60,000 nt of DNA from Cryptomeria japonica (GCF_030272615.1 NC_081411.1:158390471-158450470); one strand, 5' to 3'. Counted from the stretch's first letter, positions 10,584-22,715 are shown. Program-made: numbers and translations. Notes: generated by a model not told the origin, from the sequence alone.

Positions 10584-13500
10584 CCCCCACCAATAGTTCC
10601 AAATAAGCATAGAGAAGGTGCATATGAAGAATAAGTGTGAGGAATCTTCCTTCCCATTACCACACATGGCACAAATGGAAGGCCCAAAAAAATCCCTGCT
10701 TGCGAATATTGTCCCAGGTTAGGCATCTGTTGAAAGCCAAAGTCCAAGCGAAGTAGTTATACTTTGGCCTAGAAAGATTATTCCACACCTGTTTCCACCA
10801 GGGCACCTATCTACCGTCAAGTCTTTGGTTCAATAGTTCCTGATATCCACTAGTTATAGTAAAGATGCCCTTAGGATTCGAAAACCAAGCAATTCCATCC
10901 CTAGCCTTGTGAGAAGTACAGTGTCTATTCATGAGAATGCCATGCAACTCCGCACACTCTTCCTCCATCCCAGCAGCTAACCACTCATTAGGAGCCTTCC
11001 ATCACTCCATCTCCAGCCACCCACACCTATACACAGCCTTGAAGTCACTCACCCTAGACCACCTTGCCTCCAAAAACCTCAGGCAAAGATTCTCAAGGTT
11101 GGGAAACTGGCCCAAGATGGGGGGGTAACCATCCAAGGAGTCATTTCATAATAGGACCTCTTCCCCCCTCCTGCAAATCCAAAAGAGACCTTCCTTAATT
11201 AGAGAAGCCCCCTTCTTAAGAGTACTCCAAGTCATTGAGTCTTTACCCTTAAGTGGATATCTAGGAATTTACTCCATTGGGATCTTGTGCATATATTTGT
11301 AGGCCAAAATCCTAGCCCAACCACGATCCTGCTCAACACACCATGTCTAGTATAATTTAGCCACCAGAGCCTCCCCAAATAAAATAGACTGCCTTAAGCC
11401 AAGCCCCCTTGACTGCTTCGAGATACACACCAAATCCCAATTGACAAGACTCCATTTGGAGGAGGAGAGGCTATCTGCCCATAAGAATTGCCTAGCCAGA
11501 GAGTCCAATCCCTTCAAGAACCACTTAAGAGCCACTTGAAGCATACATCAATAAATCGGAAGACCCTGAACCACCGACTGAATCAACTGAACCCTCCCAG
11601 CAAAGGATAGCCATATATTAGTCCAATGATCAACCTTTGTGCAAAATTTATCCAAGACACCCTACCAAGATTCCCTAGGAGGGTTACCAAGCGAAATAGG
11701 AATACCCAAATAAGTCAAGGGAAAAGAATCAACTTTGAATCTCAAGATAAGAGCAATCCTCCTTTGAATAGAACCAGGAGTGATGAAAAAGAGGATAGAA
11801 GATTTATCCTCATTAATCATCTGGCTAAAGCTACAAGATAAACATCCAAAACCTTTCTCAAATTAGTGGTCTCTTTGATCCGAGCATGTCCCATCAGGGT
11901 CGTGTCATCAACAAACTGCAAGTGAGACTGCGGCTGCAAGTCATTACGCCAATGCCATCCCTGAATAAATCCCCAACCCACATTATGCTTAATCAACCTC
12001 CCCAGATCCTTAGCAAAAAGAATGAATAGTTAAGGGGATAGGGGGTCCCCCTGGTGAAGATCCCTAGAAGCACCAAACAACTTAGTATGATCTCCATTGA
12101 TTAGCACCAAGAAAGATGTAGACATAACACAACTCATAACCCATTGGATCCATTCGTCAGTAAAGCCAAATGCCTTGAGAATATTCTGGAGGAAGACCAA
12201 TGAACTCTATCGTAAGCCTTAGCCATATCTAGCTTAATAAACATAGCTTTTTCCTTGGAAATTGCTATAGAGTGAATGCTCTCCGTAGCAATGACCACCC
12301 CGTCTAGGATTTGGTGCCCTTCCACAAACCCACTTTGTTCCTCAAAGATAACCTCCCCCAAATACTTTTTCAACCTATCCGCTATCAACTTAGAGATGAT
12401 ATTGTAAATCACATTACAGAGAGAGATAGGTCAGAATTGGCCTAACTGGTCAACCCCATCATAATTGGGGATGAGTGCAATGAAAGTCTCATTCAAGGCC
12501 CAAAGCATCTGCTTATTCCTGTGGGACTCTTGAACTACTTCCTATAAATCTAGTTTGATAATATCCCATAAATCTTGAAATAATTCAATCGGGAACCCAT
12601 CCGGTCCAGGAGCCTTTCCCTTTCTCATGTGAATAACAATCCTCTCTAGTTCTTCCAACGAAATGGGACCCATAAGCTACTTATTCATCTCCCTAGTAAC
12701 TAGAGAAGGGATGCAATCAAGAACTTGATTCTCCTTCACCAAATCCCCCTAAGAATCCTCCCTGAAGAGGCACCAGAAATAAAGTAAAGACTCCCTAGAA
12801 ATCTCTTGCAGGGATAAAAGCTTCTCACCTCTATCATTAACCAAAACCAATACATGGCATTCCATGTCTTCTTGCTTTAACTGAGTTGAAGAAGAAGGCA
12901 ATTTTCTTATCCCCCTCTTGAAGCCAATCAATATGAGCTCTCTGTTTCCAGTATATTTCCTCCCTAATCTCCCATTCTTCTAGAGCCTTGACAGCCATGT
13001 CTTCCTCCCTAAGCAAGGTTTCAGACAAACTATGCTATCAGATGTCGCTTGTGATGCCATTCAACACTATATGAATAGCTTTCTTAGCATGAAAAATATT
13101 CCCAAAACCCTGACGGTTTCGCTGTTTAAGCTGAAGCTTAACAAATTGTAGCTACTTGGCAAAAGTTTACATAGTAGTGCCAAAGGTTGACCTCCCTTTC
13201 CTCCACCACTCTTCTACAAGAGTCTACAAAGCAGGATCCTGAAGCCACATAATTTGGAATTTGAATGAAGGAGAGCGAGCGACACGAGCAGAAGAAGAAA
13301 CCAACTTGATGGGCCAGTGATCAGACCCTCTCCAGTCAAGAGTCTTCGAGCTTGTGGACCACTCCCCACCAATCCAAAAAATAGAAACCAGAAAATGATG
13401 TAGCCTTTTTGCAATCCAATACTCCCCTACCCTCCTATTGTTCCAGGTAAACAAACCATTACCAGGCTTAATTTCAACAAGATGCAACGAAGCTATAATA

Positions 13501-13999
13501 TCCCGAAAAAGGAAAGACAAAGGTTCTAACCGCATATCACCCCTTTCTTCTCACTGAACTCAAGGATGGCATTGAATTCCCCTGCCATAATCCAAGGATG
13601 AAAAGGGACCAACCTCCACATACAAGAGATATGGGACCATAAGCTCTTTTTACCCTGAAGATCAGTGGAGGCATAGATGTCAGTAAACAAGATATATTTC
13701 CTAGTCTCAAGACTTAAGACAATCCAGGATAACAAATATCTAGAGGCCGCTCACCAGATAAGGCGAATCCTTAGAGGGTTCCAAAGATAGGACACCCCTC
13801 CCGAGGAGCCCACAACCCCAATACACTGACACTGGCATCTCCCCCAAAGCTTTGGCACCAGATCCATCATGCTTTCCACAAAAATTTTTGTCTCCTACAA
13901 AAATATGATATCAAGAGAATGGCTCCTTATCATCTCCCGAACAACTTTTTGTCTAGAATGATTGTTCAAGACCCTCACATTCCATGATAAAACAATCAT
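10584..13999 (-). pseudogene. LINE-A ORF2: endonuclease, reverse transcriptase and zinc-binding region
   Basis: ATG at 13997-13999 begins MIVLSWNVR, the usual start of the APE-type endonuclease that nicks the target. Endonuclease fragments follow at 13526-13735 and 13224-13535 (GLFTWNNRR, then WRGSDHWPIKL containing the terminal SDHWP motif). RT follows: 12134-12412 carries NIISKLIADRLKKYL, EEQSGFVEGHQILDGV and KLDMAKAYDRV; then LHQGDPLSPYLF near 12045 and the catalytic box QFVDDTT at about 11901-11918, intact. 11347-11544 is the RT thumb-side region, and 10508-10747 reaches the zinc-binding segment where the Athila-like element cut in. Frames change several times and stops are frequent. RT would copy the LINE RNA at the nicked site. 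Confidence 0.85.
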
Positions 14000-15600
14000 T
14001 TAGGGGGATTGGAAAAATGAGAATCCAGAGTCTTTACTGATCCAGACTCAACCAAATTCTCCCCCATCAATTTGATCTTCTCCAAGTCCTTTTTTCTACC
14101 AACCTTTGAACTCTTCTCCGATGATCCTTTCTTAATGTCTTTTTGGTGGAGACCCAAATGTAAGCCCATCTTGTTACTTTTGGCCCCACCAGATTCAAAT
14201 TTTTTAGTTGAAGGAGAGACCTCCCCCCCAGCCAACTCCACTACAGTACTAGGAATGGTCCCCAACTAAGCCACAACTGGCTGATCCATCTCCATTTGTG
14301 GGCTCCCAGCAATTTGCAAAGTCTGGGTTGATTCCCAATTCACACTATCATTGACCAACCCTAGTGCACCCTGAACCAAAGGAGTCAGTTGAGGGTTCAC
14401 CTCCTCTTGGGTGAGGTTTTCCAGGGCTTCAAACATGTTAAAGGTATCCTCCTCCTGTCTCTCCTATAGGGGCCTTTTTTGTCCCCAATTCCTATTCTTT
14501 GTCTTAACTAGGATAAAACCATCAGTACCCACAACTTCCCAAGTCATGGCAGCTTTTCCTTTATCAACCCCATCTATGTTACAAGTCAGTTGTTGAGATT
14601 GGCACACCATCGATTTGTACCTAGGAAACTTGCGCTACAAGTGACCGTACTCATGACACAGATGACACCGAAAAGGTAAAGTCTCATAATCTAGCTGCTG
14701 AACTGAGGAATAAGAACCTGCACACATATCTATAGCATCTAGCAAAGGCTTACTAAGATCAATTTCAACATAGATATGAGCAAAGGTCATTACCCTTCTC
14801 CCCAGGGTTTGCGATGAGGCTCCAACTGGCCTCCCAAGCACATAAGCGAGCATTCATAGCACATCCTCCTGACAACATTCAATCAAAATACGTGGTAAAT
14901 GGACCAACATTGGGACCCTATTCGGAAGTTCCTCCGAAGGGTTGAACCCTGCATGCCAAGGTTTGATGAACAACCCCACCTGGTTGTAAAAATACGACCC
15001 TCCTTCAAAAACCCTACTCCAATCCTCCATGCAATTGAAGGTAACCATGAAGTAGTTATTTGCCAGTAACATAATCTCCATCTCGCCTTCCGAAGCCCAA
15101 GATCTCTGAGCCCAGTTCTCCAAAAACTTCAGAGAAACCCTCATCCCCAAAAAATTGCAGTATAACGAATGTTTAGAAAAGTAATCGACTTCTTCCACTA
15201 TCATCTCTGGAGGAATACTCAACCTTGGTCTCTCGTTGCACTTCTCCAGGCAGCCATTAATCTTTGAGATCCAAAAACCCCCAACACTTCCAGCCCCAGA
15301 TTCTAAGGCAAAAAGGTTATTATCAAAGGTCTTTACATTTTGGGGTGAATATTTGAAACCCACCGCAGCCCGAAAATCCATATCGTGAGGCACCTTCAAG
15401 GCCTCTCCACCAGATCTAGACATCGCACCACTTGGAGAGCCCACCTCCCAAAGGGAACTAGCCAAGAACACCACACCCCTTGCAACAACACACCCTCTCC
15501 CCACTGTGCAACATGAACCCCCCACTGCCCTTCCCCATGAATAGGCTATAGCTCTGCAAGAACCCCGAGCTCCTACCTCCCGCAGCACCTCCAACCACAT
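13996..15600 (-). pseudogene. LINE-A ORF1: DUF4283-type RNA-binding protein with CCHC knuckle
   Basis: One reading frame runs from an ATG at 15600 to the TGA at 13996-13998, about 535 codons, broken only by stops (14854, 14635 and a few downstream). The middle (IPPEMIVEEVDYF ... FLGMRVSLKFLENWAQRSW ... FYNQVGLFIKPW) matches the DUF4283 part of plant LINE ORF1 proteins. CHLCHEYGH near 14640-14665 begins a CCHC zinc knuckle. The C-terminus is Lys/Ser-rich (KKGSSEKSSKVGRKKDLEKIK) and is also conserved in LINE-B. The stop overlaps the ORF2 ATG as ATGA. It would bind LINE RNA. An upstream ATG at 15679 is in a different frame. Confidence 0.82.
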
Positions 15601-15718
15601 GCAGCCACTGCTCCACCTTCACCCTCGCAGCCTTGAAGCTAACCCCTCCCGCAACAACACCCCCATCTGCAAATGCCACCCTCGCACCATCGTACCAACA
15701 TGTAGGCTCCTCCTATGA

Positions 15719-15740
15719 GCTAGGGTTGTGATGCCCTAGC
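15719..15740 (-). other. LINE-A 5' UTR hairpin
   Basis: GCTAGGG (15719-15725) and CCCTAGC (15734-15740) form a perfect 7-bp stem around an 8-base loop, about 120 bases upstream of ORF1. LINE-B has the same stem sequence at the matching place. Confidence 0.6.
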
Positions 15741-15790
15741 CTGCGTTCGGCTCCCTCCATGCGCATCACCATCTGCTATTTTTGCTCTCC

Positions 15791-16790
15791 TAGCTAAAAA
15801 ATTATTTTAATAATATTAAAATTAAATAATAATATTCAATCAAATTATAAAAAAAAACCCGAACTATGTACTAAATTATACTAATCAAAACCATTAACTA
15901 AATTATACCTTAACTATAAAAACAAACCAAATTAAACCCCATCCCTAAACCAAAATCAATACTATACCAATTTGAAAACCATAACACTAATAAAAATTGA
16001 ACCTTAAAACTCAACCTAGTTGAAAATTAAACTAGATTGAATTTTAACACTAAATCATTTTGAATTCTAATTGTAAAACTAATTGAAACCTAACCCTAAA
16101 CCAAATTGCACACACTAAATAAAATTAAGCTATTACACTAGTTGAATCATAAACCAAATTGAACCCTAACAATAAACCAAAACAAACCCTAACTCAAGCA
16201 CTAAAACAATGTGAACCATAATCCTAAACTAAACCAAATTTTAGAACCCTAAATTCAACCTAACCCTATTTGTATACAAAATAGTTAGTAAATAAAATTT
16301 TACACTAAACCTAAACCAGATTTACCTCTACCCCTAACACTAAAATAAAATAAACCTTATCCATTAAAAAAATTGAACCATAATCCTTACTAGAAAAGTT
16401 AAAACCTAAACCTAAACTTAATTATACCCTAAACCAATTAAAAATCTACCCCTAACACTACAATAAAATACCAATCTGAACATTAACCATATACCAAATT
16501 GAACCCTAATCCTAAATAAGATTAAATCCAAACCTTGAACCAAACTGAACCATAACTTTAACACTTAACCAAATTGAACCCTACTAAATTGAATTATAAA
16601 CCTACCACTAAACCAAACTAAGCTTAACTAAATAAATTATATTGAAACCTAACACTAAACCAAATTAAATAACTACTATAAAACTAATTTAATTGTAAAC
16701 CATATTAAACCCTATCCCTACACCAAATCCAACCCTAACCCTAAACCTAACTTTGACCCTAACCTTAACCCTAACTTTAATTAATTAAAG
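15791..16790. repeat. degenerate telomere-like tract with CCAAATTGAA units
   Basis: About 1 kb built of AACCCTAA-type words mixed with ACCAAATTGAACC and ACTAAACC words, for example near 16150-16190, 16480-16510 and 16720-16780. It resembles the tract at 1-240. Units are too diverged for a fixed period. No coding potential seen. Confidence 0.65.
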
Positions 16791-18430
16791 GGCCAAGTTG
16801 AAAATGAAGATAAATCCGAATCTTTCACTTAATGAACATATTTTTGATAAAATTTGAAGACATAAATTACTTTTGTTGTAGTTTGGAGCTAATGTTTTCC
16901 TTTGAGATTCTTTAACATTACAAGAAGAATATATAGATAGATAGATAGATTTTAATCACATATTTGTTGTGAATATTGTAAAAATTACTAAACTCCAAAT
17001 ATAAGAGGTCGAATTTTATTTTTTATTTGATTTAAAAAGAACTATAAGAATTGTTGCATGCAAATCAAAATCACCAAATTAAAACTAGTACTTTAAAATT
17101 ATATCTTAACAAAGTATTAGAAATTATATTTAAGTATTTTAGAAGAAATAGAACTTGTGAATCTTATGTTTACGACTTATAGATTTGTGTTATGTTCAAG
17201 AGAATTGTATTAGGAAGGATTTTCTATGGATATTGTACGTAGTTAAATTGCATGAAATGGTCAACTACTTCTTGCAAAAATATATGCATAGAACAAATAG
17301 TTAATATAATTTAGATTAATATACAAGATTTTCATCTACAAATAATTATAGAACGTGTCAATAGAAAATTAGATTTATATAGAAGTTAATTTTGAGCAAA
17401 TCTAAAATTTAACAATATTCTCACCAAGTAAAATTCAAAGTACTAATTTACCAAATACAATTGAATTATATAAGGTTCTTCTTATTGGTAGTTTTAGTAG
17501 ACTTAAAATGAAAAATCTAAATCTAAAATTTGATACAAAGATTAACTACAATTACATTTCTACCAATATTTGTATCAAAACTATTCAAAAATCACAATTT
17601 TAATCAATTAAAATGGATTTTGGGGCATAGTTCTACAATTAAGTGATCCTAAGGATTGAGTTTCCTAGTATAGCGCACTAGAAGACATTTCAAATAGTAT
17701 TTGAAAAGAAAATTAGAAAAGACTCAATAATTCCTTAAGCATATTTGTTGATCCACATGCTTCTTGGATTTCCAAAACTAAGATATGAATTGTAGAAGCA
17801 AATATCATCTTCAAAACTATAAGTAAGATTAACATTAATTAAATCTTAAATCTAAAACCCATGAAATTAAAATGAGTAATTAACTAATAATCATTCATCT
17901 TCAAAACTATAAGTAAGATTAACATTAATTAAATCTTAAATCTAAAACTCATAAAATAAAAATGAGTAATTAACTAATAATCATTTATTTGAAATTCTTA
18001 TTTGCAATAACTTTTTTTTTTAATTTAATAATTTTTTTTTACTTTTTTATTATAATTTTTTTTTTAAAGTAAATAATAATTTTATTATGTATTATTTCTT
18101 AATTCTAAATTTTTTTAAGCAATATATCATTATACATGTATTTAAATTTAAATTTAAATTGATTAGCATAATAAAAATATTTCTTAGTTTAAAATTATTA
18201 TAAAAATATTTAGTTTTCTTGTTTAAAATAAATAATAAATAATGTAAATCCTTATTTTAAAATTGTAAATGTATAATTTTCTCATTACAATTTTTTGTTA
18301 TTTTTTTATTAAATAATAATTTAGGTTAATATCCTCTTAATATAAACTTGACAAGATTTAGTTAAAAAAAACAAATATTAATAATGAATAATATAATTAG
18401 AAAATAATGATGGATTTCAAAATTGACATC
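16791..18430. other. AT-rich spacer with a 90-bp tandem duplication
   Basis: No gene visible. A 90-bp unit beginning near CATCTTCAAAACTATAAG occurs twice in tandem (about 17807-17896 and 17897-17986) with few differences, so the duplication is recent compared with the surroundings. A short GATA run lies at 16936-16950. Long T and A runs dominate 18010-18400. Confidence 0.65.
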
Positions 18431-18501
18431 TGATAGAAATTTTAGGGAAAAGGATCGGAGATTGGGGGAGAATGTGGAACGACGCTCAGGTTTCGAGCAA
18501 C

Positions 18502-18524
18502 AGCTAGGGTCGCGGGCCCTAGCT
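18502..18524 (+). other. LINE-B 5' UTR hairpin
   Basis: AGCTAGGG (18502-18509) pairs with CCCTAGCT (18517-18524) across a 7-base loop, a perfect 8-bp stem. The stem core GCTAGGG/CCCTAGC is identical to that in LINE-A while the loops differ. It lies about 190 bases before the ORF1 ATG. Confidence 0.6.
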
Positions 18525-18713
18525 CTGTTTTCTCTACCTCTCTTTGTGATCAGAGAGCTTCATTCTGCGTTGGGTTTTTGTTGTTTCGGGGTGGTGAGTT
18601 TGGGATTGGGTTTTATGTTGGGGCGTGTTTGGTGTTGCGTTTTGGGCTTATTTTTAGGTGTTGGGGGTTAGTTGTTGTGGGCTATTGCAGGATTTTTTGT
18701 TTTGTTGTTCTTT

Positions 18714-20110
18714 ATGGAGGAGCCTCCAGTCTTTAATTCTCTAGTGGTTGCTGGCTCCATGCCACCCCTTAGTTCTTCTTCTGCAGTGCCTGCAAAGCAT
18801 ACTGATTCATTTTAAACAAAAGAGAGTTCTAAATTACATAAGGTGAATGGTTGTCTTCCTCATAGCCATGATCGTCCCGTTTTGGTAATTCCTCCTGAAT
18901 CGATTATGGAGGATATAGATTATTGGAGCCTGCATGCTTTGATCTATAAATTCCTAGGGATCCACATCCTTTTGTCGGTTCTTAAGGCATGGATTCGTCA
19001 CCCATGGCCGGTTGAAGGTGATTTGGAGATCATGCTAGCTATGAACATATATTTTTTGGTTGTTTTTATTAACATTGCAGATAGGAATCAAATTTTTGAG
19101 GGAGACCCATATTTTTATAATAAGGTGGGTTTGTTTGTCAAACCTTGGCATGTAGGATTTAGTTCAATGGAAGAGATGCCTTCGAAGGTTCCTGTGTGGG
19201 TTCATTTGCCATGACTCGCTCTTGAGTTTTGGTATGAAGATATTTTGAAATAGATTGTTGCTTTGCTTGGTAAGCTTGCTACGATTTCTTAGCAAACCCA
19301 GGATGAAAAGGTAATTTCTTTTGCCTGCATCTGTGTTGAGATTGATTTAGATAATCTATTGTCGGATTCTTTTGAAATTTGTCTGGGCTCTACTTCATGG
19401 ATCTAATAGCTTGATTATGAGTCTCTCCCTTTTTGTTATCGGGTGTGCCATGAGTATGGTCATCTCCAACGTCAAGGCCCTCGAGTTAGTAAGAATGTTG
19501 GTTCTTCTGTTGATGTCTCTCCTCCTCCTTCAGTTCCAAAGGCAGAAAAGGGAGATAAGTGCATAGCCCTTATATAGGCAAATGGCCTAAATAAGGATGG
19601 TTTCATGTTTGTTAAACCTTGTGTCAAGGGGAGTGGCCAAAAAAGATCCTTCAAGGATAGGCAGCCTGATGAGAGCTTAAATTCTTTTGAGGTTTTGGAC
19701 ATTTCGGCCTTTGAGGAAGGGATTCCAGTTGATGTTTATTTCGGGGAAGCTACAATAGGTATGGATATTGTTTAGGAGCAACAACTCCTTGTTTTGAGTT
19801 AGCATGTTGGTCCACAACAAGATGGTTCTTCATCTATCCCTTCGTTGGGGTTTCCTGTGGTCCCATTAACTTATAGGATGACATTGTTCTAGCGGATTTG
19901 GCTAAGGAGGTACGGTTGGCTAGAAAGGGGCAAGGTTCAACATTGGGTTTGGGCTTGCAGAAATACCCTCATAAGAAATTTTGTTATGATAATTCATCTA
20001 AAGGTGGTAGTAAAAAGGATCAAGATAAGATTAAATCAGCTGGAGATTTGTTAGTGGAGTCTGGGGCAGTCAAGCCCATTGATGTTCACTTCTCCCAATC
20101 TTCTCAATGA
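18714..20110 (+). pseudogene. LINE-B ORF1: DUF4283-type protein, broken
   Basis: ATG at 18714 opens MEEPPVFNSLVV; a stop follows soon after, but the frame continues as 18843-19214 (VLVIPPESIMEDIDYW, FLGIHILLSVLKAW, YFYNKVGLFVKPWHVGF), the DUF4283 region. Further stops and shifts follow. A damaged zinc knuckle near 19437-19484 reads FCYRVCHEYGHLQRQG, where a Tyr and a Gly stand at expected Cys positions. The last frame, 19898-20110, ends with a basic segment and GAVKPIDVHF, like the LINE-A tail. Its TGA (20108-20110) overlaps the ORF2 ATG. Would package LINE RNA; now dead. Confidence 0.8.
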
Positions 20111-20758
20111 TTGTTCTTTCTCAGAATTTTAGGGGGTTGAATATCATCCCTAGGCAAAAGGCTATTCACGATCTGGTTGCAGTTCATTCACTAGATATCT
20201 TTTGTTTTCAGGAGACTAAGGTTTCTCTTGATGTCATGTTTTAGTTAGCTTCTCATATTTGATATTTTGGATAGTATCAGTGCATTGGATCTCAAGGTAA
20301 TTCTGGAGGTTTGGTGATTTTTTGGAATCCATGCAAGATTTCTCCCCTTTGGGTGGATTTATAGTCATTCTTCTATCTCCAGGGTTGCTTCTTCCTTGGA
20401 TTCTAGTGAGACTATTCTAATTACTAATATTTATGCTCCAATTGACTTCTATGGTAAAGTCCAGCTCTGGGCATATATTAGGTATGTCTGATCATGTGCT
20501 CCTTATCTTCCTTGGATCTTAGGTGGTGATCTTAATTCTATGTTAAGTTTGGAGGAGAAAAGAGGGGGGTTGTCTAGGTTGGGTACTGCCTCCGATATTT
20601 TTGAAGCTCAGGTGAATTATCTTTCTTTAGTGGATGTTAAACCCTCTAATGGGACTTTCACTCAGAATAATAAAAGAAGTGGACATGAGGTGATTTGTGA
20701 ATGGCTAGATAGGTTTCTTGTCTCCTTTTTTTGGGTAGGTGGTGGCTTGGTTACTACT
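20107..20758 (+). pseudogene. LINE-B ORF2, endonuclease N-terminal part
   Basis: ATG at 20107, in an ATGA overlap with ORF1, begins MIVLSQNFRGLNIIPRQKA and soon IFCFQETK, the start and first metal-binding Glu region of APE-type endonuclease. Stops occur within 50 codons. 20540-20758 (LSLVDVKPSNGTFTQNN, then WLDRFLVSFFW) is the later endonuclease part in another frame. The LTR element begins at 20759, before the SDHWP-type end of the domain. Confidence 0.8.
20754..20758. repeat. target-site duplication CTACT, left copy
   Basis: CTACT precedes the TGTAAAG end of the LTR and is repeated at 25782-25786 after the other LTR. Confidence 0.9.
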
Positions 20759-21920
20759 TGTAAAGTGGAAAATTGGACCCTAGTGACTCCCCACCTAGGA
20801 GCGAAAGGAAGTCACTAGGATGATTTTTGCTTGGAGAAAATTTACATTCAAAAGAGGGGCTTGAATCTGCTAGATCCAAATCCAAGGGAAACAAGGATGT
20901 GAATTCCAAGTGGATTGCAAGGGTTGAAGTGTGATTTGCCCTCTTTTATAAATGAGAAAGTTGACTTGTTGACTATATAGGAAAGAGAGATAAAATGAGT
21001 GAAATGAGGAGATACTAATTCTGGATCGCACTATAACTTTGGATATGAGATATTTAGAATGATATAGATCTGCCCTACAAATTTGAAGAAAATTCATCGA
21101 GACTGTGTTGAAAGTGCACACAGTCCTCCAAAAAATTTGCGAAACGAAAAGAGTTTTTTTGCCTCTGTAAATGGAGTCCAAATCTGAAAAATACAGTTGC
21201 ATACTTGCAACCTACACACAAAACAAAAGGGGAAGGGTTGTGGATAGGGGTTTGCCTCAGTCAAACCCCGGTTGAGGAATCAACCTTGAAGGAAAGTAAT
21301 TTCAAATGCTTGAATGTAAACAATGGAAATGTATACCTTGTAGATCTGCAATTTGTTGATGATGATTTCTTTTCTTCTTTAATGAAATCACAAGTGTTGG
21401 ATGAAATGGTATGTAACATGAAAAAACCCTAACACACACATATACTTGCAAATGAATATTGTAAATGTTGCTCCAATGGATGAATGAAGATGACACATGA
21501 AGAAGAAGAAGACTTAGTAGATGTTTGAAGAAGACCTTTCTCTTGAATTTTTCCTATTGTATCTTTCATGTATTTCCTATCTATGCAAATGAGAAGACTA
21601 ACTCCCTTTTATACATGCCCTAGAGAATTAATTCATGTTACCAAAGACCGACATTGGGGAAGTTTGGAAACCCAAAATGTAGATAGGACCCGAGGGACCT
21701 ATCTTGGGGCCACCCTAAGAGGGGACAGGGGTGCCACACCCCTGTCCTACCTTATCTTGGGGTCTAGATAGGGTCCCGATGCCATCTTAAGGCTTTAACA
21801 AGGAGAGGTTCAAGGTGAAAATGCAAAGAGAAGTCTCAGTTGAGAAGGAAGATGTTGTCGCCAAGGTGAGGACCTCAAATGTAGTTAAAATTCCTAGGGT
21901 CGCAATTTTATGACACTACA
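20759..21920 (-). repeat. 3' LTR of the TR-GAG-like element
   Basis: 1162 bp. Plus-strand ends are TGTAAAG and ACACTACA, so in sense it starts TGTAGTGTCA. It carries a perfect 11-bp inverted repeat at 21723-21747. Pairs with 24617-25781. Confidence 0.9.
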
Positions 21921-21942
21921 TTTAGCCCCCACTTTAGTGGGA
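21921..21942 (-). promoter_or_regulatory. polypurine tract of the TR-GAG-like element
   Basis: In sense the sequence AGTGGGGGCTAAA directly precedes the 3' LTR. It overlaps a CCCACTTTAGTGGG palindrome (21929-21942), which is unusual in a plus-strand primer. Confidence 0.6.
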
Positions 21943-22715
21943 GTACAGCTTATGCCAATATTGTGAGTAAAGTAGAAGAAATAGAGATGAAGATGAGAGA
22001 TGTGGAGAAATACCACAAGGAGTCTAAGAATTCACTAATCTTGAGGAATAGAAGCCCCCAATCCTAGGATCTTAACTCCTTGCACCCTAAGTGAGGAGAA
22101 CAAGGAAAAACATTACACATCTTCTAATGGTGAGTATTGGCAACTGATATGCTTTCCTAGTGGAATAAATCATGACAAGGAAAGGGTACATACTTCTCAA
22201 GGAGATCATTCCATGCCGAGGGGCATATCTTACTTGCGAATAATTGAGACCATAGAAGAGGTATGTTTTTGAAGAGAATGAAGGAAAGAGAAGAAGTGCA
22301 CTAATCATTAAAGAAAATTCTCTCAAGCAAAGATGAAATCCCAAGAATAATTAAATGCTCACATAGGAATGATTCTTATGCAAGAAAATAGATCTAATAA
22401 TGAATAATGCACAAAGAAGAGATGAATATATAGAAAGAGTGAGAAAAAATGAATTTCATGTTGATGCCCCAAAGTATGCAAAGTTAGAACAACACCACCA
22501 AAAATGATAAAAAGCCCCCAACTAAGTTGACTATTTATGTGATAAGGGTGTGGAGCAACATGAAGAGAAAAGAAGTGCTAAGGCACTATTTTGATGTCAA
22601 GGAAAACTACTATTGTAAGAGAAATTCATGCAAGATCATATTGCTTTTGAACAAATGTCCTAAATGCATAACATTTCCCAAGAGAATGTAAATATAAATA
22701 ATGAAAAAGGTAATA

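Larger units (their letters stand above)
10579..15790 (-). mobile_element. LINE-A, 5' part (minus strand)
   Basis: Holds the 5' UTR, ORF1 and most of ORF2 of a plant L1-type LINE, continuing at 1994 downward after the Athila-like insertion. Without the insertion the LINE would be about 6.2 kb, a near full-length copy. It shares ORF1 and ORF2 sequence, the ATGA overlap and a 5' UTR hairpin with LINE-B. The 5' edge near 15790 is set by the change to telomere-like AT-rich sequence; I could not find its target duplication. Confidence 0.85.
18440..20758 (+). mobile_element. LINE-B, 5' part (plus strand)
   Basis: 5' UTR, ORF1 and the endonuclease part of ORF2 of an L1-type LINE related to LINE-A. 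It is interrupted at 20758 by the non-autonomous LTR element and resumes at 25782. The 5' edge is placed where GC-richer sequence with the hairpin begins; the exact start and target duplication were not found. Confidence 0.82.
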
